Below, one piece after another: positions 1 to 12,662 of a stretch of DNA of 64,000 nt. The stretch lies in NCBI GenBank assembly GCA_008360955.1, contig LUCM01000013.1, forward strand, positions 177,457 to 241,456, read 5' to 3'. Each line of letters starts with the position of its first letter. Within the stretch, counting starts at the first letter, position 1. The translations under genes and the position numbers were made by a program. This stretch comes from Fasciolopsis buskii (Eukaryota > Platyhelminthes > Trematoda > Plagiorchiida > Fasciolidae). Under the pieces are notes generated by a model that was not told where the DNA came from, searched no databases, and saw nothing but the letters and a program-made list of their open reading frames with translations.

Positions 1-3000
1 CGTGATGACCTATCTCCTACATTTCGGAAGGAACTTTATCCATTCCTTGCATACTAATCCACAGCATTTCACGGTGTTCTAAACCAGCCAAACTTTGGAA
101 TGCTCTATCCTTACAAACGTTACTCGTTTGTTCTTGTGCTTAGAAACAGATATTTCAACGGTTGTGAAATCGTTCTTTTTTCTGCCATTGCTATTTTACA
201 CGTTCTTTCAAGAAAACTGGGATCATAGATGTATCCCGTCTTGGTACTAGGATTGTACTTTCGCGTACGGTGCACTTCTCTCCGATTTGATCTTGCAACT
301 CGAGGTTATTCTTAGACCCAACAAGAAGTTATAACTCATTTGTGAATAGGTAAGCATTTATATTCCTACCTATTTGGCTTCGTAATTCAATAGCACGATA
401 AACCACTAGGCGTTGATATTCACATTTATTTAGTGAGTTTTATTACAGCAGTCGTTCAACAAAGGTATTTTGCACTGTGAATATGAGATCCAATGACAAA
501 CGAATTGAATGATTTCTGTAAGCAAGAAAATCTTCCTTAATGTGTCATCTTTACAGCATATCATTTTGGGGATTACTTACTTACATGATCAATTTCTGCT
601 ACTCGACCGGATTCAGCTTACGAGTTTGGGATACATTATCCTATCCGTTGTTCTTAGCGGTTCACATTATGTATATCGTCTTTTCGTGAATTTTACAAAT
701 CAACAAACGATGTTTATGTAACCGCTAATGTTGACTTACGCTCCAGCAATCGTGTTACTGTTCTTCCATTTGTGCTGTGTGCTGTTCCAGTAGATTAATA
801 TTCAAGATATTTTAGAGTAGGAGGAATAAAATCTTTGGCTCGAATAAGCTCTTGTTAGTTCGGGTTCCACAGTAATCTGTGACAGATAGCAAACAATTGC
901 AAAAGCTGTGCAACATTGATTCACTCTCAAGCTTCTAATGGTACTGCCCTGATCAGCATCATGTGAGGCTTGGCAACATGTTTTCCCGTTGAATGTTGCA
1001 TACATTTTTGTGAACTAAAATCAAGCTGCATTAGCAACTGATTTGTATTCCATTTGGCCAGAAATGTGTTTCCCTATAATTATAAAGTCAAATTTTGCGG
1101 TTACTAACCATTGCAATATTCCAAGCATCGATCGGGTGCTACACGTGGATACATGTAGTCATTCCTGTGCTCCGAAAGCAAATTACTAGGTGAAATCGAC
1201 AGGTGCTCACCTTGCATAAAATGCTCAGCAATGTCCTCTGTCAAACGGAATAACGGAAAGTTTATAGAAATTGGAAAGTGCTTCAGTGCTTTCAAGGTCG
1301 ATAAACTCGATTGACAGGTCAACAGCCAATGTATTTAACGTCGCAGTCCACTACTAGAAGAGGTCCAACGAATTTGCTGAAAAACTGCAAATTTTAAACT
1401 AGCGTTATGAAGCCTTGAAATTCAGAGGTCACGTTTCATTAAATTAGCAAACTGTGACCACTAAAGAGCATTATACTGGGTCAGTTAGCCAAAAAATTTT
1501 CAAATTTGTCGACACATTTACAGACCACTAATTTGTGAGCATGTTATTCTAATTATATTTCATTCTGCATCTGAATTTCGTTGCATATGCACTGACAAAT
1601 ATTTCAGAGATCCGAAAGGCTAAAAAACGGGTAAAGTTTTGGTTGCAAAATGACATGAATGCTGTAGTAGTGAGCATGTACAGGACAAATAGTATAGAAC
1701 GTTGTAATAGTTTTATGGTTAACTGTGAACAACTTTTGTTGATAATACATATTACATTTGAGTAATTTGTCAGTCCTATCTGCCTACTGGATGTTCTTAT
1801 TTGTTGGCCCTGAAACCGTGAGCATTCATTGTCACTGGTATCAAGGTCAACTTTCGTGAAACATTACAATGGACGGGAAAACGTGGATCACGTGAATTTA
1901 ACGATGCACAAACACTCTCCCTTTCACCCTCCTACCCACGGAGTGAAATGATGGCTCAAATAACTCGATGATGACATCGATTTGGCGTTTGAAAACGATT
2001 CTGCAATATACAAATCCTTCGACTCCTAGTTATTACGTGGTAGTGTAGGTACAAGATGGTCACGTGCAATATCAGTAGCGAATAACTTTGCATTGGTAAA
2101 CCTGTTAGTTTAGATATTTCAACTTTATATCCGATTGTACAAATTGGGATAGTCTGGTCGCAGTAACTGTGGAAAAAATAATCCGTCTACTACTTGAAGA
2201 GGTTCTCTCGTTTTTTTCTGTAGTGCTATCGCTATAAGTTAAACGCTACTGTTAGCAGAATGGAATGGTGTTAAATCATCCGAAGCGTGTTGCAACAATT
2301 GGACATCTCCCGTCTCCACTTTCCGGTTGTTCGTTCATCATCCATGCATTCATCCGAATTATACGAAACAAAGGTCTCAAGTACCATTTCCGTATCTGCA
2401 TCAAGATCTCGAATGTCAGTCATCCAAGTTTGTGTAGCCCATTTTCATCAAATTGTTTTGCGGTGGTCAGATTAGAAGGGTAACACGTAGTCATGGCAAC
2501 TCAGAGACCAAAAAGAGATATCTGTTCAAGTGTTCATGCTCTTATCTACATTGGAACAGCGTTTCTTCTAAATTGATTTCTGTTTTCGGACCAAGAAAGA
2601 AGTGAACAAAAGTGATATTTCATTTTTCTTTTATTCTGTCGGAAGTGGACATTTTGTAAGCCACTTTGTCACGGATCTCCACTACTAGTCGATCTGAACA
2701 GCGAGCCTGGTGTTGAGTGTATAACAAATGTCCTTGTCAAGGAATCTTTGAATGAAACTAATTTGTATGGTAAGATTTCGGTTAGAAATATTTTCAAAAA
2801 TAACATCAACATACGAGGTCTTCGAAAATATCTACGATTCAATTAGATCTGTTGTTCATCTGAGGATACTCGCAAGGGTTCGATCAAATTTCTAACTATC
2901 CTTTCAACCGAATCATGACAAAGAACAAGTCATGTTAAAAATGTCTTTACATGTTCGAAAAAGGGGATGTTTTTTTTGGCTTGGACGCAGATCGGTATGC

Positions 3001-3092
3001 ACTGTCATAAAATATGCTAGCTAGTAATCAAGAAGAATGCTAAAGAATTGGAAGTAAGCCCTAAGATCATTCCATTCCAGTTTACAATTTAC
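1..3092. other. No supported gene or repeat
   Basis: AT-rich non-coding sequence. The small ORFs here (for example at 509-721, 802-1005 and 2265-2483) have no recognisable motif and are of a length expected by chance. I see no transposon domain, no tRNA-like box and no long tandem repeat. It could be intron or intergenic DNA. Confidence 0.5.
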
Positions 3093-3350
3093 GTGCAAGC
3101 AAACGTGGTAAGGGATAAGTCTGTTCCTTGGAGTGAATTTACACAAAGTGACAGAGATGCCTAAAAATGGAACTAGTTGACAGGTGAGGATGTCGTTGAA
3201 CAAATTCGTACGATGGTTGTGATCATTTTTGAACAATGCACTTGTTAAAAATCTACTAAGGAATTCCAAACTTTTCGAAATAATAAAATCCGCAACATGC
3301 AATCTGCTAGCAGTTATAGACGTCCGATAATAGGAATCACATTCTCCATG
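3093..3350 (-). CDS. Possible internal exon, unknown protein
   Basis: This 86-codon stretch lies inside the longest minus-strand ORF near the left end (3428 down to 3021, with an ATG at 3428). It is preceded by a good acceptor, a pyrimidine-rich run ending ATTCTGGCTTCAG, and followed by a donor GTAAAT. Length is an exact multiple of three and both ends are in phase 0. The translation opens HGECDSYYRTS and ends YHVCLH; it is rich in Leu, Phe and Ser with scattered Cys and carries no motif I recognise. The alternative is that the whole 135-codon ORF is the unit, or that it is a chance ORF. About 14 ORFs of this size are expected by chance in the window, so this is a hypothesis only. Confidence 0.22.
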
Positions 3351-4596
3351 CTGAAGCCAGAATCGAATACAAGGTACATTAAAGACAAAAGACGAGGAAT
3401 CATAACGAAGCAAACTGAAGAAGTGCATGAGATACTTTGAGAATTCTTAGTCTAAAGAACAAAATTGGAAGTAATGTTTGTTGCAGAACACAGGTTCTTT
3501 GTACTCCGTACAAAGAATGTTACGGGTTAAATCTAGTAATGAGTAACGTGACAGAGAAAAACGTTTCTGAGGTTTCAATTACTTATTAATTGTGGTGAGA
3601 GATCATTAATGAGAGACGAATTCTTGGAGTCACACTGAAGACTGGATGAATTAGCAACATATTTAGGGACGACCAGCTGCTCAGTTCATTTCTTTTATCT
3701 TGCGGACCAATAGGATTGTCTTCGGAATTGTAAGGACAGTTCAATACAACGTCCTCTGCATAGTAGGAACCAGCGAAACTAAGGAAAATCGGAAATGTAT
3801 TAATAAAAATACAAAGAAAAAGATTGGCAATAGGAAAGCCCCCTGCAGACAATCGGCAGTTAGAAGAAAAGAAGGATCATTCTAACCGAACGTTGCACAC
3901 TATGTGTAGCTATAAAACGACAGCCATTCAGAACACTTGGACCCGTGCCAAATGTTGCCATCGAGGGACCGAAAACGATTAGCCTAGACAAAATCAATAA
4001 GCCCTACTACGTGGGATCTTTTAACAATTAATGATCCAATTGAGCGAACACTATAGATTACGATATCAAATATGGACATCGACGATCTATACGAAAACGG
4101 CTTGGGATCACAGATTTGAAATTTGGTTAATACAACATTAAGGGAAAAGTTATCAACTAACTTCGGAAAAATTGAGGAACAAACAGCGGGTCCATATTTG
4201 TGTGACCCGTTCTCGTTAATGCGACCTATTCTAAGAGATTACCAACAATCACAGATAGACCGGTCGTGATGAAAATAGAGTAGCAAAATGCGGCGCACAC
4301 GTTTTGAGTAGTAGGGCAGGAAGAGGATAAGTTCCGTAGAATTTACCGGCTTTCACTTCGAGCAAAGTTCTCATTATGACATCTTCCAAAAAATGAGGTG
4401 AGCTGATTAAAAACAATAAGAGAAGATGAAAGGGAATACTAGCTCAATATCATTCAAAGTTGATGATTCAAATGGTAAACGGATCGAGTTGAATTTTGAC
4501 AGTGAGTTGCACGGTTGATTCACAACTATCCAAATCTTGCGACACCTTTGATTCCGCTGAACGAACGCCCAAATATGGTTCACTCAGTCGTCTAAC

Positions 4597-4939
4597 CTCG
4601 ATATTGACAGCCACAATGCGTTTTTTGTCTGTGCATCATAAGACAACCATGCACCTTCTTTCTGTATTATGACGTAGACGTTTTTTCTAGGGGCCAAAAT
4701 TCTGTCAGGTCCCAATAGAGGACTCTGTGGAGCAGCAAATATTATGGGTGAAGTTACGCTTCTCGGTTTCTGGTCGAGGTATAATGGTTCACAGTTAAGA
4801 AGACAGACGAAAACGTCAGTGAAATCAACGAGATCACTTCGAATGTCATTGTGGAACCGGACACAAATAGTCACATTGCGGGTAAACACCATAGACTGAG
4901 ATAGCCACTTATTCTTACAACGAACTTTGAGACGGAGAA
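4597..4939 (-). CDS. Possible internal exon, unknown protein
   Basis: The frame is open for 343 nt between an acceptor ending TACTTTAG and a donor TCGAG|GTTAGA. The translation contains mixed polar and hydrophobic strands, for example VTICVRFHNDIRSDLVDF and then PRKNVYVIIQKEGAWLSYD, which looks like beta-strand-rich protein, but I do not recognise a family. It begins with two bases of a split codon. The candidate at 5816-5997 on the same strand ends in phase 0, so the two cannot be joined directly; another exon would be needed between them. It could also be a chance ORF. Confidence 0.27.
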
Positions 4940-5815
4940 CTAAAGTACCGAGATCAGACAAGTTTCAATTAGAAATATCCTATATATATTAAAAAACTGA
5001 CGAAATTTAATTGAAACTGAATCGGAAAAAGTACCAACAAAGATAAGATATTGTGTATGGAAACAAGGAAATAATGAGTAAGAAACCCGTTAGATTTGCC
5101 GGCAATGACGCTTAAACAATGGTCAATGAATTTAGTCGGAGAGTCAGATCATTCGACGGTAAATTGTCTAATATTGTGCGCTTATGTTTTGTCCTCATCG
5201 ACCCGGTGTCCAAAGTAATGCCACGAACCGTACCAAGATGGCATGATTCCTAATGGATTGTATTTTACTGTATAGACCTTTGCATACAAAAATAGTGTCA
5301 CATTTCAGTCAAAAACCTGTGGGTAAAAATTGAAAATAAGAAACATTTTACACTCGTCACCTAAAAATGTGAAAGACAAAACTCATGGAGAAATAACCGG
5401 AGCACATTATGATAGGTTGCTGAAAAAGTCGGCCAAAACACGATCACGGTTTGTTAAAATGCATGTTAAATATGACGCAGCTGAGTTCCTTTAAATATTG
5501 ATTCTGGAGGGTAGAAAATGCAAAGTGGAACGTGTTGAAATTTCAGACAATCAAATTGGAATTTCGAACGTTACGTTTTATACCCCGCATCAGACAAACA
5601 CTATTTCACTGCTCTCTTTAATTTCAAAATAATTGATGAACGATCATCCCAAAAGCAAATTGCTTTCCCACTACTACCAACAGGCAATCAAAGTTGTCGC
5701 AAATGGATGATCCCAAAATGCTTAAATTCATTTTCGAAAGATATTTAAGCTGCCTCACAAATCTGTCCTACAAGGACTACCTATTGACAAACAGAAAGCT
5801 TGGAATAGAACTTAC

Positions 5816-5997
5816 GCTCAACGAATGACATATTACAGTACCCTTGCATTGTGTTTTTGATGCATTCTTGAATCCTTGAGCCATGAACTCGTTTGCTGAC
5901 CGAATGTTTAACTCCAAGAAATTCACCGAAATCTGCATTCGTTCACAAAGGATTGAAAAATGCTCACGTGTTGGAAAGATTTTTCTCCCCAGGATAA
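5816..5997 (-). CDS. Possible internal exon, unknown protein
   Basis: The main support is a near-consensus donor, TTGAGC|GTAAGT, closing an open frame. The acceptor is ambiguous: an AG after a pyrimidine-rich run (TTTCATGGAG), or a second AG a few bases further in. The translation includes ILCERMQISVNFLELNI and KNASKTQCKGTVICHS. No family is recognised. If it is real it would lie upstream of the 4597-4939 candidate in the same gene, but their phases require an intervening exon. Confidence 0.18.
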
Positions 5998-7525
5998 CTC
6001 CATGAAACAACGAGGATAGACAAATAGATACAGTCAAAGCAACAAAATCAACTTTAGAAGCCCCAATTGGCAGGCTTTATTATGAATTCGTCACTAACAG
6101 AATAATACAAAGCCGATCAATTGCTGGGGGAATGTACTTTCATTATCTGTCATAAGGTGACAAGTATACACATACGAAATATCTGAACCTAATCGATTTC
6201 ATGACGAAGTGGGAAGAAAATATTCCAGAAGAAAATGAAAACGAACAGAATCACCTTGTAGAAATCAATATTTTTCAAGCACCTCCTAGATCCTGGTTAG
6301 TGTCATCCATTTTTCATCATAATTCGTTGCTCCTTCGTTACCAACGGATGATATAATTTGTTTGATCGAAGAACGAGCTTGACTTAGAAAGTCTCAATCG
6401 AATACTGATAAAAAGATCTAAACTTAAAGGTTGCAAACGTTTTAGCATCTCGTACCGAGTAGTGACTTCCGTTCATTTAATAACTGTTTTATACTAGGGG
6501 CATGAAATTTCTTAGCCTTCCAGAAACGGAGTTTGTATCATTCTTCTAGGTCACAAATTTTTCGGGAAAGGCAGAAGACGGTGGCTTTTTCTTCAAATTT
6601 TGGACAAAATTCATCACCCAACAGCGTCACCATCTGACTAATGATATTCAATGGAAAGAACTAGTTTCTCGGAGAAAACACGCCACACCCGTAACTCTGG
6701 CGTTGCATTTCAGTGGCTGCATATTTGAATGGAGTGAATAGCTACCAACATTCTGTTAAGTCTCTTATCCATACTACTTAGAGTACAGTCGGGACTACTA
6801 TCACTCGATTCAAGTTTATTGCGATCAGGCACACTTTAGTACTGACGTCAAGGTCGTTCGTCAGGAGTTAGAATGGGGAAAAGTGCCGACAAATTATCGT
6901 GTTATAGCCATTAAGTCACGGGTTCGAGGTCTCCTGCAATTAGGTCATTGGTGTACACGGTGCTTTAATTCAGATACATGATGAAGGACTGATAAAATTG
7001 ATTAACCAAGGTAAATATTCCAATTCTTCACTATCTGCAAACCGTAAGTTTTAAATCATCAGATACATGCGGAAATAAACAAGCGAATGTACGTAATTTT
7101 TCCGTTTATAGGATAAAAAGGATAATTGTTAGCTGTGAAGTCACGTGGTGTAGGCAAATTAGTCGAATATAGGTGGATCTGTTGTGACTTCGTTCAAGGA
7201 CGACTGCTATAAAAGAACCAGCCCAATTTCTATCACTACTTATCTGTACATTCGCTGACCCGTGAACGAAATCTCAGCGTAGTTGTAAAGTGCACATAGC
7301 GACACAAGCTGAAAACAGAATGAGCAAAGCACAGGTCAGTGACCTGTGGTCTGTATTCACTAAGTGTAAACAAGATTTCCAGATTACCCTACCCGGAGAC
7401 GGACTTTTAGTTTCAAACGTCTATTCGCTTGGTCATGAGCAAGAAACTTAACACAGAGTTTTAAGGAATAAAACATACCAAACTTACATAAGAAAATCTC
7501 CTCAATCTCTTATTAAATGTTACAG

Positions 7526-7813
7526 GCAATATAGTCGCCTTGCTTGCTACACAAGCAGTTTGTTTGTTCGATTCTTTGGTACCCGAAATGACGTTGCCTC
7601 CCATGCCTCATTACCGTGAGCATCAAGTGCAATTGATGGACCGGCTTGGGAAGTGGACTGTTCGTTCGATAGAGATGCCATTATACGAAACTGCTCATCC
7701 GGTTATACCACCGCCCATGGATACCACAGGAAAATCTCGAAAGCCCCACATACATTGTTTATCCCTGTTAAAGACTCACAGCCAGTGGACATTCACAGTG
7801 AAAGAATTGGAAG
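7526..7813 (+). CDS. Possible internal exon, unknown protein
   Basis: A 288-nt open frame runs from an acceptor TTAAATGTTACAG to a donor TTGGAAG|GTGAAC. Residues include MTLPPMPHYREHQVQLMD followed by RLGKWTVRSIEMPLYETAH and then HPVIPPPMDTTGKSRKP: proline-rich and charged, unlike the Phe/Ile/Asn-rich chance ORFs nearby. No domain is recognised. No other exon on the plus strand close by can be tied to it. A weaker plus-strand ORF at 7903-8097 follows but has no clear splice sites. Confidence 0.28.
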
Positions 7814-8099
7814 GTGAACACTAGACGAAACGGGTGTGAATTGAAAGTCTTGACCATTGCACCAGCCGCGCAGATTCTCAAGGGTACGTTGGTACTCACC
7901 ACGTGGCGTGGTTTCTATCGGTTACTCACCTGCGAGGTTGTTTGTCGCTGACCTTCATTGACCAACCTGCACGACAAAGCTTTGCTAAAATGGATGGCAA
8001 TGCAGATCGTGGGAGGGTCCGCGGACAAATAATGCCCGTAGGGGACCTCTTTGAACGCGTCCAAGCCTTCAACGCTCTAATTCTCCAGCCTCAATAATT

Positions 8100-9600
8100 T
8101 TGCATTAGTTTACTTGTTTCGTGACACGCTGCCACACTTAGATAGGAAATTCTGGCGTGGAAGATAGATTAGATCAACCTTATTAGTTCATTATAATCAT
8201 AACAGACAAGACTTCCAGGAACAGTCCGCTACATTCGGAACACAACCCAAGTCAGGGTCATTTCCGAAGTTTCGGTCGCATTTCACAAAATCATGTCCAT
8301 TAAGTTTGGTGTCTGCGTTCTCGACACCCCCATCGTTAGTCAAGGTTAGATTGTCACCGTGCCGATGATGGAAGTTTCAAGAAGTGGGTGCCAAATTCAG
8401 CGCCTAGTTACTTGTGAAATTAATCAGCATCGCCTGCAAGCCCCTTTAGAACTCAACCTTTCCAAAATGAACTTAGTCCAGAAAGTTTATTTGTACTTGC
8501 GCATACAAGACTAGAATAACGTGCTTACCTAACAACCATGTTCGAATTAGTTCAGCCCCAATGGAGATGAAACTATTTCACATCTTTTGATTCTCTGCTG
8601 AGAAACAACTAGCCGTAGCCGTTTTCCTCGGCCGTCATACTCTGTCTAAATTAAAATCCTTGTCAGCATAGGAGCGACCAAAGCATAGCAAAAGATTGTA
8701 TGGAGGTTCCTTGATTTCCGATAGTTAGTATTTATTCTACTGGTGTAGAGAATGCTTCCACAAAAGCTGCACTCGCTCCATCAATGTCATTTCGTGGGAC
8801 AATCAATCACTTATCGATCAATGAGTTCATTACAAAGGAATTGGACATCCTGCCAGTTGAACTCAGTTCATCTCACTTAAATGATTGATGATGAGTTTCG
8901 CTCTGCAGGTATGTGAATCTTAGTTTATGAAACTGTCACTGTTCTTGAGTCACTCCCAACATCTGTGCTCTCAGTGACACACAGACACACACACATGCAA
9001 GGGGACAATCAGATGGAGATAGGAAGAGATGAAGACAAAGGCTACTACTAATCAGATCACTTCAATCAATCCAAAAGCACTCGCTAAATAGCACCCATCT
9101 AACTATGAAAATGATGCGGTTTCGTTCAGGTCAAGCAGCACGTGGCGACATCGTTTGATTCGCCGTAGTTTTATTCAACTGTATTTGTACACATCCGATT
9201 TCTCCGCAAACACAGACACGCACGCACACACATACACACACACATGCACGCATGAACCGGGGACTGTTTACAATTGTTAAAATTGTGCGCGAAACCCGTC
9301 GTGATATTTGTTTACCTCAACACTGGAAATTTGAAAACAAATAATGATAATGTAGTTAGGTGAAGCGAAGGAGTGGAGATTCCATGAGGATCACATGTGA
9401 TTTTTTTTACCGTGAATGTACTTTTCGCTTGAGGGACCGGTGATTCGTAAAACTTGAACAAGCCACTGACCGTACCGGTCCTTGTCGGCAGACACTTTCA
9501 TGTAACGACGATGCGATCGGGCCCGGTGTACAAAAATAATTGTCTGTGAAATACCTTAGTTGAAAACGATGATGTGAAATGCGTTTTAACGTAGCACGTA
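8100..9600. other. No supported gene; CA-rich patches
   Basis: No ORF or repeat protein motif is visible. Two short CA-rich patches occur near 8983-8998 and 9206-9251. The rest looks like ordinary non-coding DNA. Confidence 0.5.
9206..9251. repeat. Imperfect (CA)n microsatellite
   Basis: An interrupted run of CA dinucleotides broken by GA, GC and TA units, followed by CATGCACGCATG. It is a simple repeat with no coding potential. Confidence 0.75.
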
Positions 9601-9602
9601 GG

Positions 9603-9730
9603 TTAGCCTAATTCACACGAGGTTGGAGGCCTTCTGAAATGAATTTGAGAGACAGTAGTTGGCTTCGAATTTGGACGATCCGAACGAATTTTCTCTCCGA
9701 ATAAACCTATTGTTCGATTTTCTAATTCGG
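9603..9730 (-). CDS. Possible terminal exon, unknown protein
   Basis: An acceptor with a good pyrimidine tract (TTTGTTTCTAACAG) opens a frame of 41 codons ending in TAA. The translation is charged and polar, beginning ELENRTIGLFGEKIRSDRP and ending RRPPTSCELG. The minus-strand ORF from 9807 to 9613 overlaps it in another frame, so at most one of the two is coding. No polyadenylation signal is obvious just downstream. No family is recognised. Confidence 0.18.
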
Positions 9731-10257
9731 CTGTTAGAAACAAATGTTATTTTTTCGTTGTTAATAACGTGTTCCCTGATCAATACTGCATGGTTACCAG
9801 TGCCCATTTACGAAGGGCTGATTAGCTAGAAAGTTACGACAGCACGCGGAACATAAGCTCGTTTTCGTCATTTCGGTATTCTGGAATAGGTTATGTAAAA
9901 AATCATTAGTAAAAGTGAAATGGAATCACAGCTCATCTTTACAATGGAGGTCATCTGCTTCCGAACGTGTAGGTATGTGTGTATGTTAGTGTTTATAAAG
10001 TGGATCAGACTGTCTAATGATAGTATAGATTTGCACGTGTTAGAGGACGTTGACAACGATCGGAGACTTGAAATATCTGGAAAAAGAGCAAACTAGCACA
10101 CGGCCAGCGATTGTCCGGGTGGATCTATACACCTTCAAGTTTGTTGGGGGCGCAATATTTCGTCGTCATTGATTGTCTACTCCAAACGTTCCAAATGAGA
10201 CGAGATGCATGTGTCATGTCCACCGGGTGGTTGAAATATAATATGATTCAAACAAAC

Positions 10258-10511
10258 CGTGGTGATAGTTTTTGGAACAGGTTAGCTACACAACCATCTT
10301 TTGGTATGGATTTGTGTAAGCTCCGCAGACCAATGGTACCAATTACTTTGGCTTCGGATAACCCCTTTTCGTCCAACGTTTCGCTTAGCAGATCAGAATG
10401 CCTACAACCCTTACTCCCCCGGCTTCGGGGAGACTCTTTCGCCGTACATGGTAAATCATCCTGGTTATTCTCGAGTTGACTGAATAAGGCGTTGGCCTCG
10501 AACACAGGATG
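10258..10511 (-). CDS. Possible internal exon, unknown protein
   Basis: The minus strand is open between an AG after GAGACTTAG and a donor CCACG|GTTTGT. The translation is strongly hydrophilic, for example LENNQDDLPCTAKESPRSRG and SETLDEKGLSEAKVIGTIG, which suggests a cytoplasmic or disordered segment. Two plus-strand frames over the same bases (10111-10479 and 10301-10483) are also open, which is expected in this locally GC-richer patch, so the strand is uncertain. It ends in phase 2. Confidence 0.2.
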
Positions 10512-10994
10512 CTAAGTCTCTGGTGGTATGGCCAGTATGCATAGCACATAGGTTAGATATGACGGAATACACACAACTTACAGTTAACAATATCAGTGAT
10601 GATGACAAACTATTATTTCCTTCCATCAGTGAGAACAAAAGTACAGCGCTGGAACATCATCGATCTTGATGAGAACAGTGGATTTGGCTTTGACCTAGAA
10701 TGTCCAAATGTCGGTTTTCGAAGATATCCGTCCAATTCCTTTGTCCATGTCATTTTGGAATGAAATTGTGTACGTACAACGCTTACCTGATTCGCACCTC
10801 TCCTTTAAATGAGCACGAACTCTGGAACAGTGGTCTAGAAGAGATCAAGTGCACTTATATCTGAAACAGTTTCCCGTAGCGTGAATCTAAAGTTGCTTAG
10901 ATATTTTCAGCAATCGAGGGCATTATCAAAGGGGTACATAAAGGTAAAAGCGACCCAAGGGTCACCGATAGGTTAAAGTTAAATAAGCCGTTGG

Positions 10995-11195
10995 GAAACT
11001 ACTCGGTACCTTAATGGTTAAAACGTTCGACCAGAAGTCCTTTGTCTCGGGCTCACATCCGAGTTCGGGCACGGTGGATATGCACTGGTATGACTCGTGA
11101 CAAAAATGAAACAGTTGTACCGTGCCTTCATGGTTCTTTAATGATCAGCCGAGCATTGATATCAGATGATGCAATATTTCGCGAAATATCTGTGA
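10995..11195 (+). mobile_element. SINE family B copy
   Basis: A tRNA-like head (A-box-like GGTACCTTAATGG near 11006, B-box-like CTCACATCCGAG near 11050) is followed by a body shared with the copies at 11950-12150 and 12211-12312: GGTGGATATGCA, then ATGAAACAGTTGTAC, then CTTCATGG, then a distal GATATCA...ATTTCGCGAAA block. There is no ORF of note. Pol III transcription is inferred from the boxes. Divergence from the other copies is considerable. Confidence 0.6.
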
Positions 11196-11341
11196 AGTCA
11201 TGCTTAGGCAGCAAGCTGTGTCACTGCTGAATACAATCGCCTTATAACAATGAAAGTCCTCTATATCATTACCCTGTTGTTTGTAGATCTCGTGCTCATC
11301 CAAGTACACAAGAGTTCCGTGGTCAATTGAACGTGTGTTTG

Positions 11342-11342
11342 C

Positions 11343-11395
<53 letters not shown>
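11342..11395. repeat. (TG)n microsatellite
   Basis: About 27 TG units with one TTT interruption. It lies inside a cluster of SINE copies. Confidence 0.95.
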
Positions 11396-11396
<1 letters not shown>

Positions 11397-11661
11397 TTCA
11401 ACCGGGTTGTTAAAGACTAGTCACTTCACATTTCATTCACGATGTAGAATTTTGACGGAAACCAAAAATTTTTTTATGTACAAATTCCTGTTTGTTTTGG
11501 AAGAAAGTGAACACTTTGCGACTCTTGTCTATGATCGTTTGCATTGTATGTATTTCTCCTTATGACTTCGCTAATTGCTTGTAAACAATAATCATATTGT
11601 TAGTAGATGTCCTTTTTTCATATCTGTATTGGGTACCATTTATTTTGTCTGTTTACATCAT

Positions 11662-11815
11662 ATATTAACGAAACGACAACGTACATCACTCCTCGGGAAG
11701 AAGATCTCGGTCATGGGGGGACAACCAAGTGAGAAGTTGACCGACAGACGGAAAATTCGAACCCGCGACTTTCACAAGCAAAGGTTACAAACCTAGTCAC
11801 TTAAACCCCCTCGTC
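11662..11815 (-). mobile_element. SINE family A copy, degenerate
   Basis: Reverse-oriented copy. On the plus strand it shows the inverted tail and body (ATTAACGAAACGACAACGTA, CATCACTCCTCGGGAAG), then GAAGTTGACC and the inverted B box ATTCGAACCCGCGAC. The A-box end (about 11795-11815) is diverged and the acceptor stem is not preserved. Confidence 0.65.
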
Positions 11816-11949
11816 TTTGCCGTGTGTAGGATACTTCTGGGCGAACAAGTAAAATCACATGGTAATACAGGAAAAAACCAGAATGATTTTGCACCGAGCG
11901 CGTATTTGAGATCGGTGTCATGTTTAGACCAAAGTTGTCTACAATTAAT

Positions 11950-12150
11950 GGTTTTCATGAAATAATTCACCATGTGATATCATCGCTTAACTCACCATAA
12001 CGAAACCATGAAAGCAATGTATACCTGTTTCATCCAGCTTGTTAGGAATCATCAGCAATGCATATCCACCCCGCCCGAACTGGGACGCGAACCCGAACAA
12101 GGACGAACGATTCTGAGTCGAACCCCTTAGCCATTACGCTACCGGGCAGG
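11950..12150 (-). mobile_element. SINE family B copy, near full length
   Basis: Read on the minus strand it begins GCCTGCCCGGTAGCGTAATG (A-box region), continues to the B-box GGGTTCGCGTCCC, then GGGTGGATATGCA-type body, then ATGAAACAG, CTTTCATGGTTTCG and the distal block GATATCACATGGTGAATTAT. This is the best copy for defining the family. Its distal half is an inverted repeat of 12211-12312. Confidence 0.68.
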
Positions 12151-12210
12151 CTCTGAACGGTTGGCTGAACTTCACCACATGATGTTGCACCTATCAGTCA
12201 CTGATTTGCA

Positions 12211-12312
12211 CGGATTCCTAACAGGGATGAAACAGCTGTACAGTGCTTCCATGGTTTCTTTCAGCTCAGTTGAGCCATGATATCACATGGTGAATTATTT
12301 CACGAAAACATT
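12211..12312 (+). mobile_element. SINE family B copy, 5'-truncated
   Basis: Begins at GATTCCTAACAGGGATGAAA and runs through CTTCCATGGTTTCTTTCAG to GATATCACATGGTGAATTAT and TTCACGAAAACATT. The tRNA-like head is missing. 5' truncation is what target-primed reverse transcription usually gives. It faces the copy at 11950-12150. Confidence 0.65.
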
Positions 12313-12662
12313 CAATCTCCTGCTACTAAAATGTACTAAGTAATTTTTACCCGTCGATTGTGTCATTACCTTAAAAAACTATAATACATAAACCTAATGT
12401 AAAAATTAATATACAGCCTAAATTCCTTTTCTCCAGCAGTAGCGATCCTACGACTGTAGATATTTGGATTAACCTAAATAAGTAGGAAAAGAATGAGTTT
12501 AAAGAAACGTTTTGCCAAAAATGGTTACGTTAGCAGGAAACGTAGTCTGATCGTCATTGTCAAATGACTTGCTAGTTCATGCTCAATAAGAGAGGAAGTT
12601 ATAAAGAGACATGTATTCATATAGTCTGGAACCAGAAATGGCACATCCAAATGCTCAACTAC

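Noticed and set aside
6890..6965. TTATAGCCATTAAG followed by CGGGTTCGAGGTC, a tRNA-like pair of boxes
   Set aside because: The boxes are too close together and the flanks match no SINE family; possibly a relic but not supportable.
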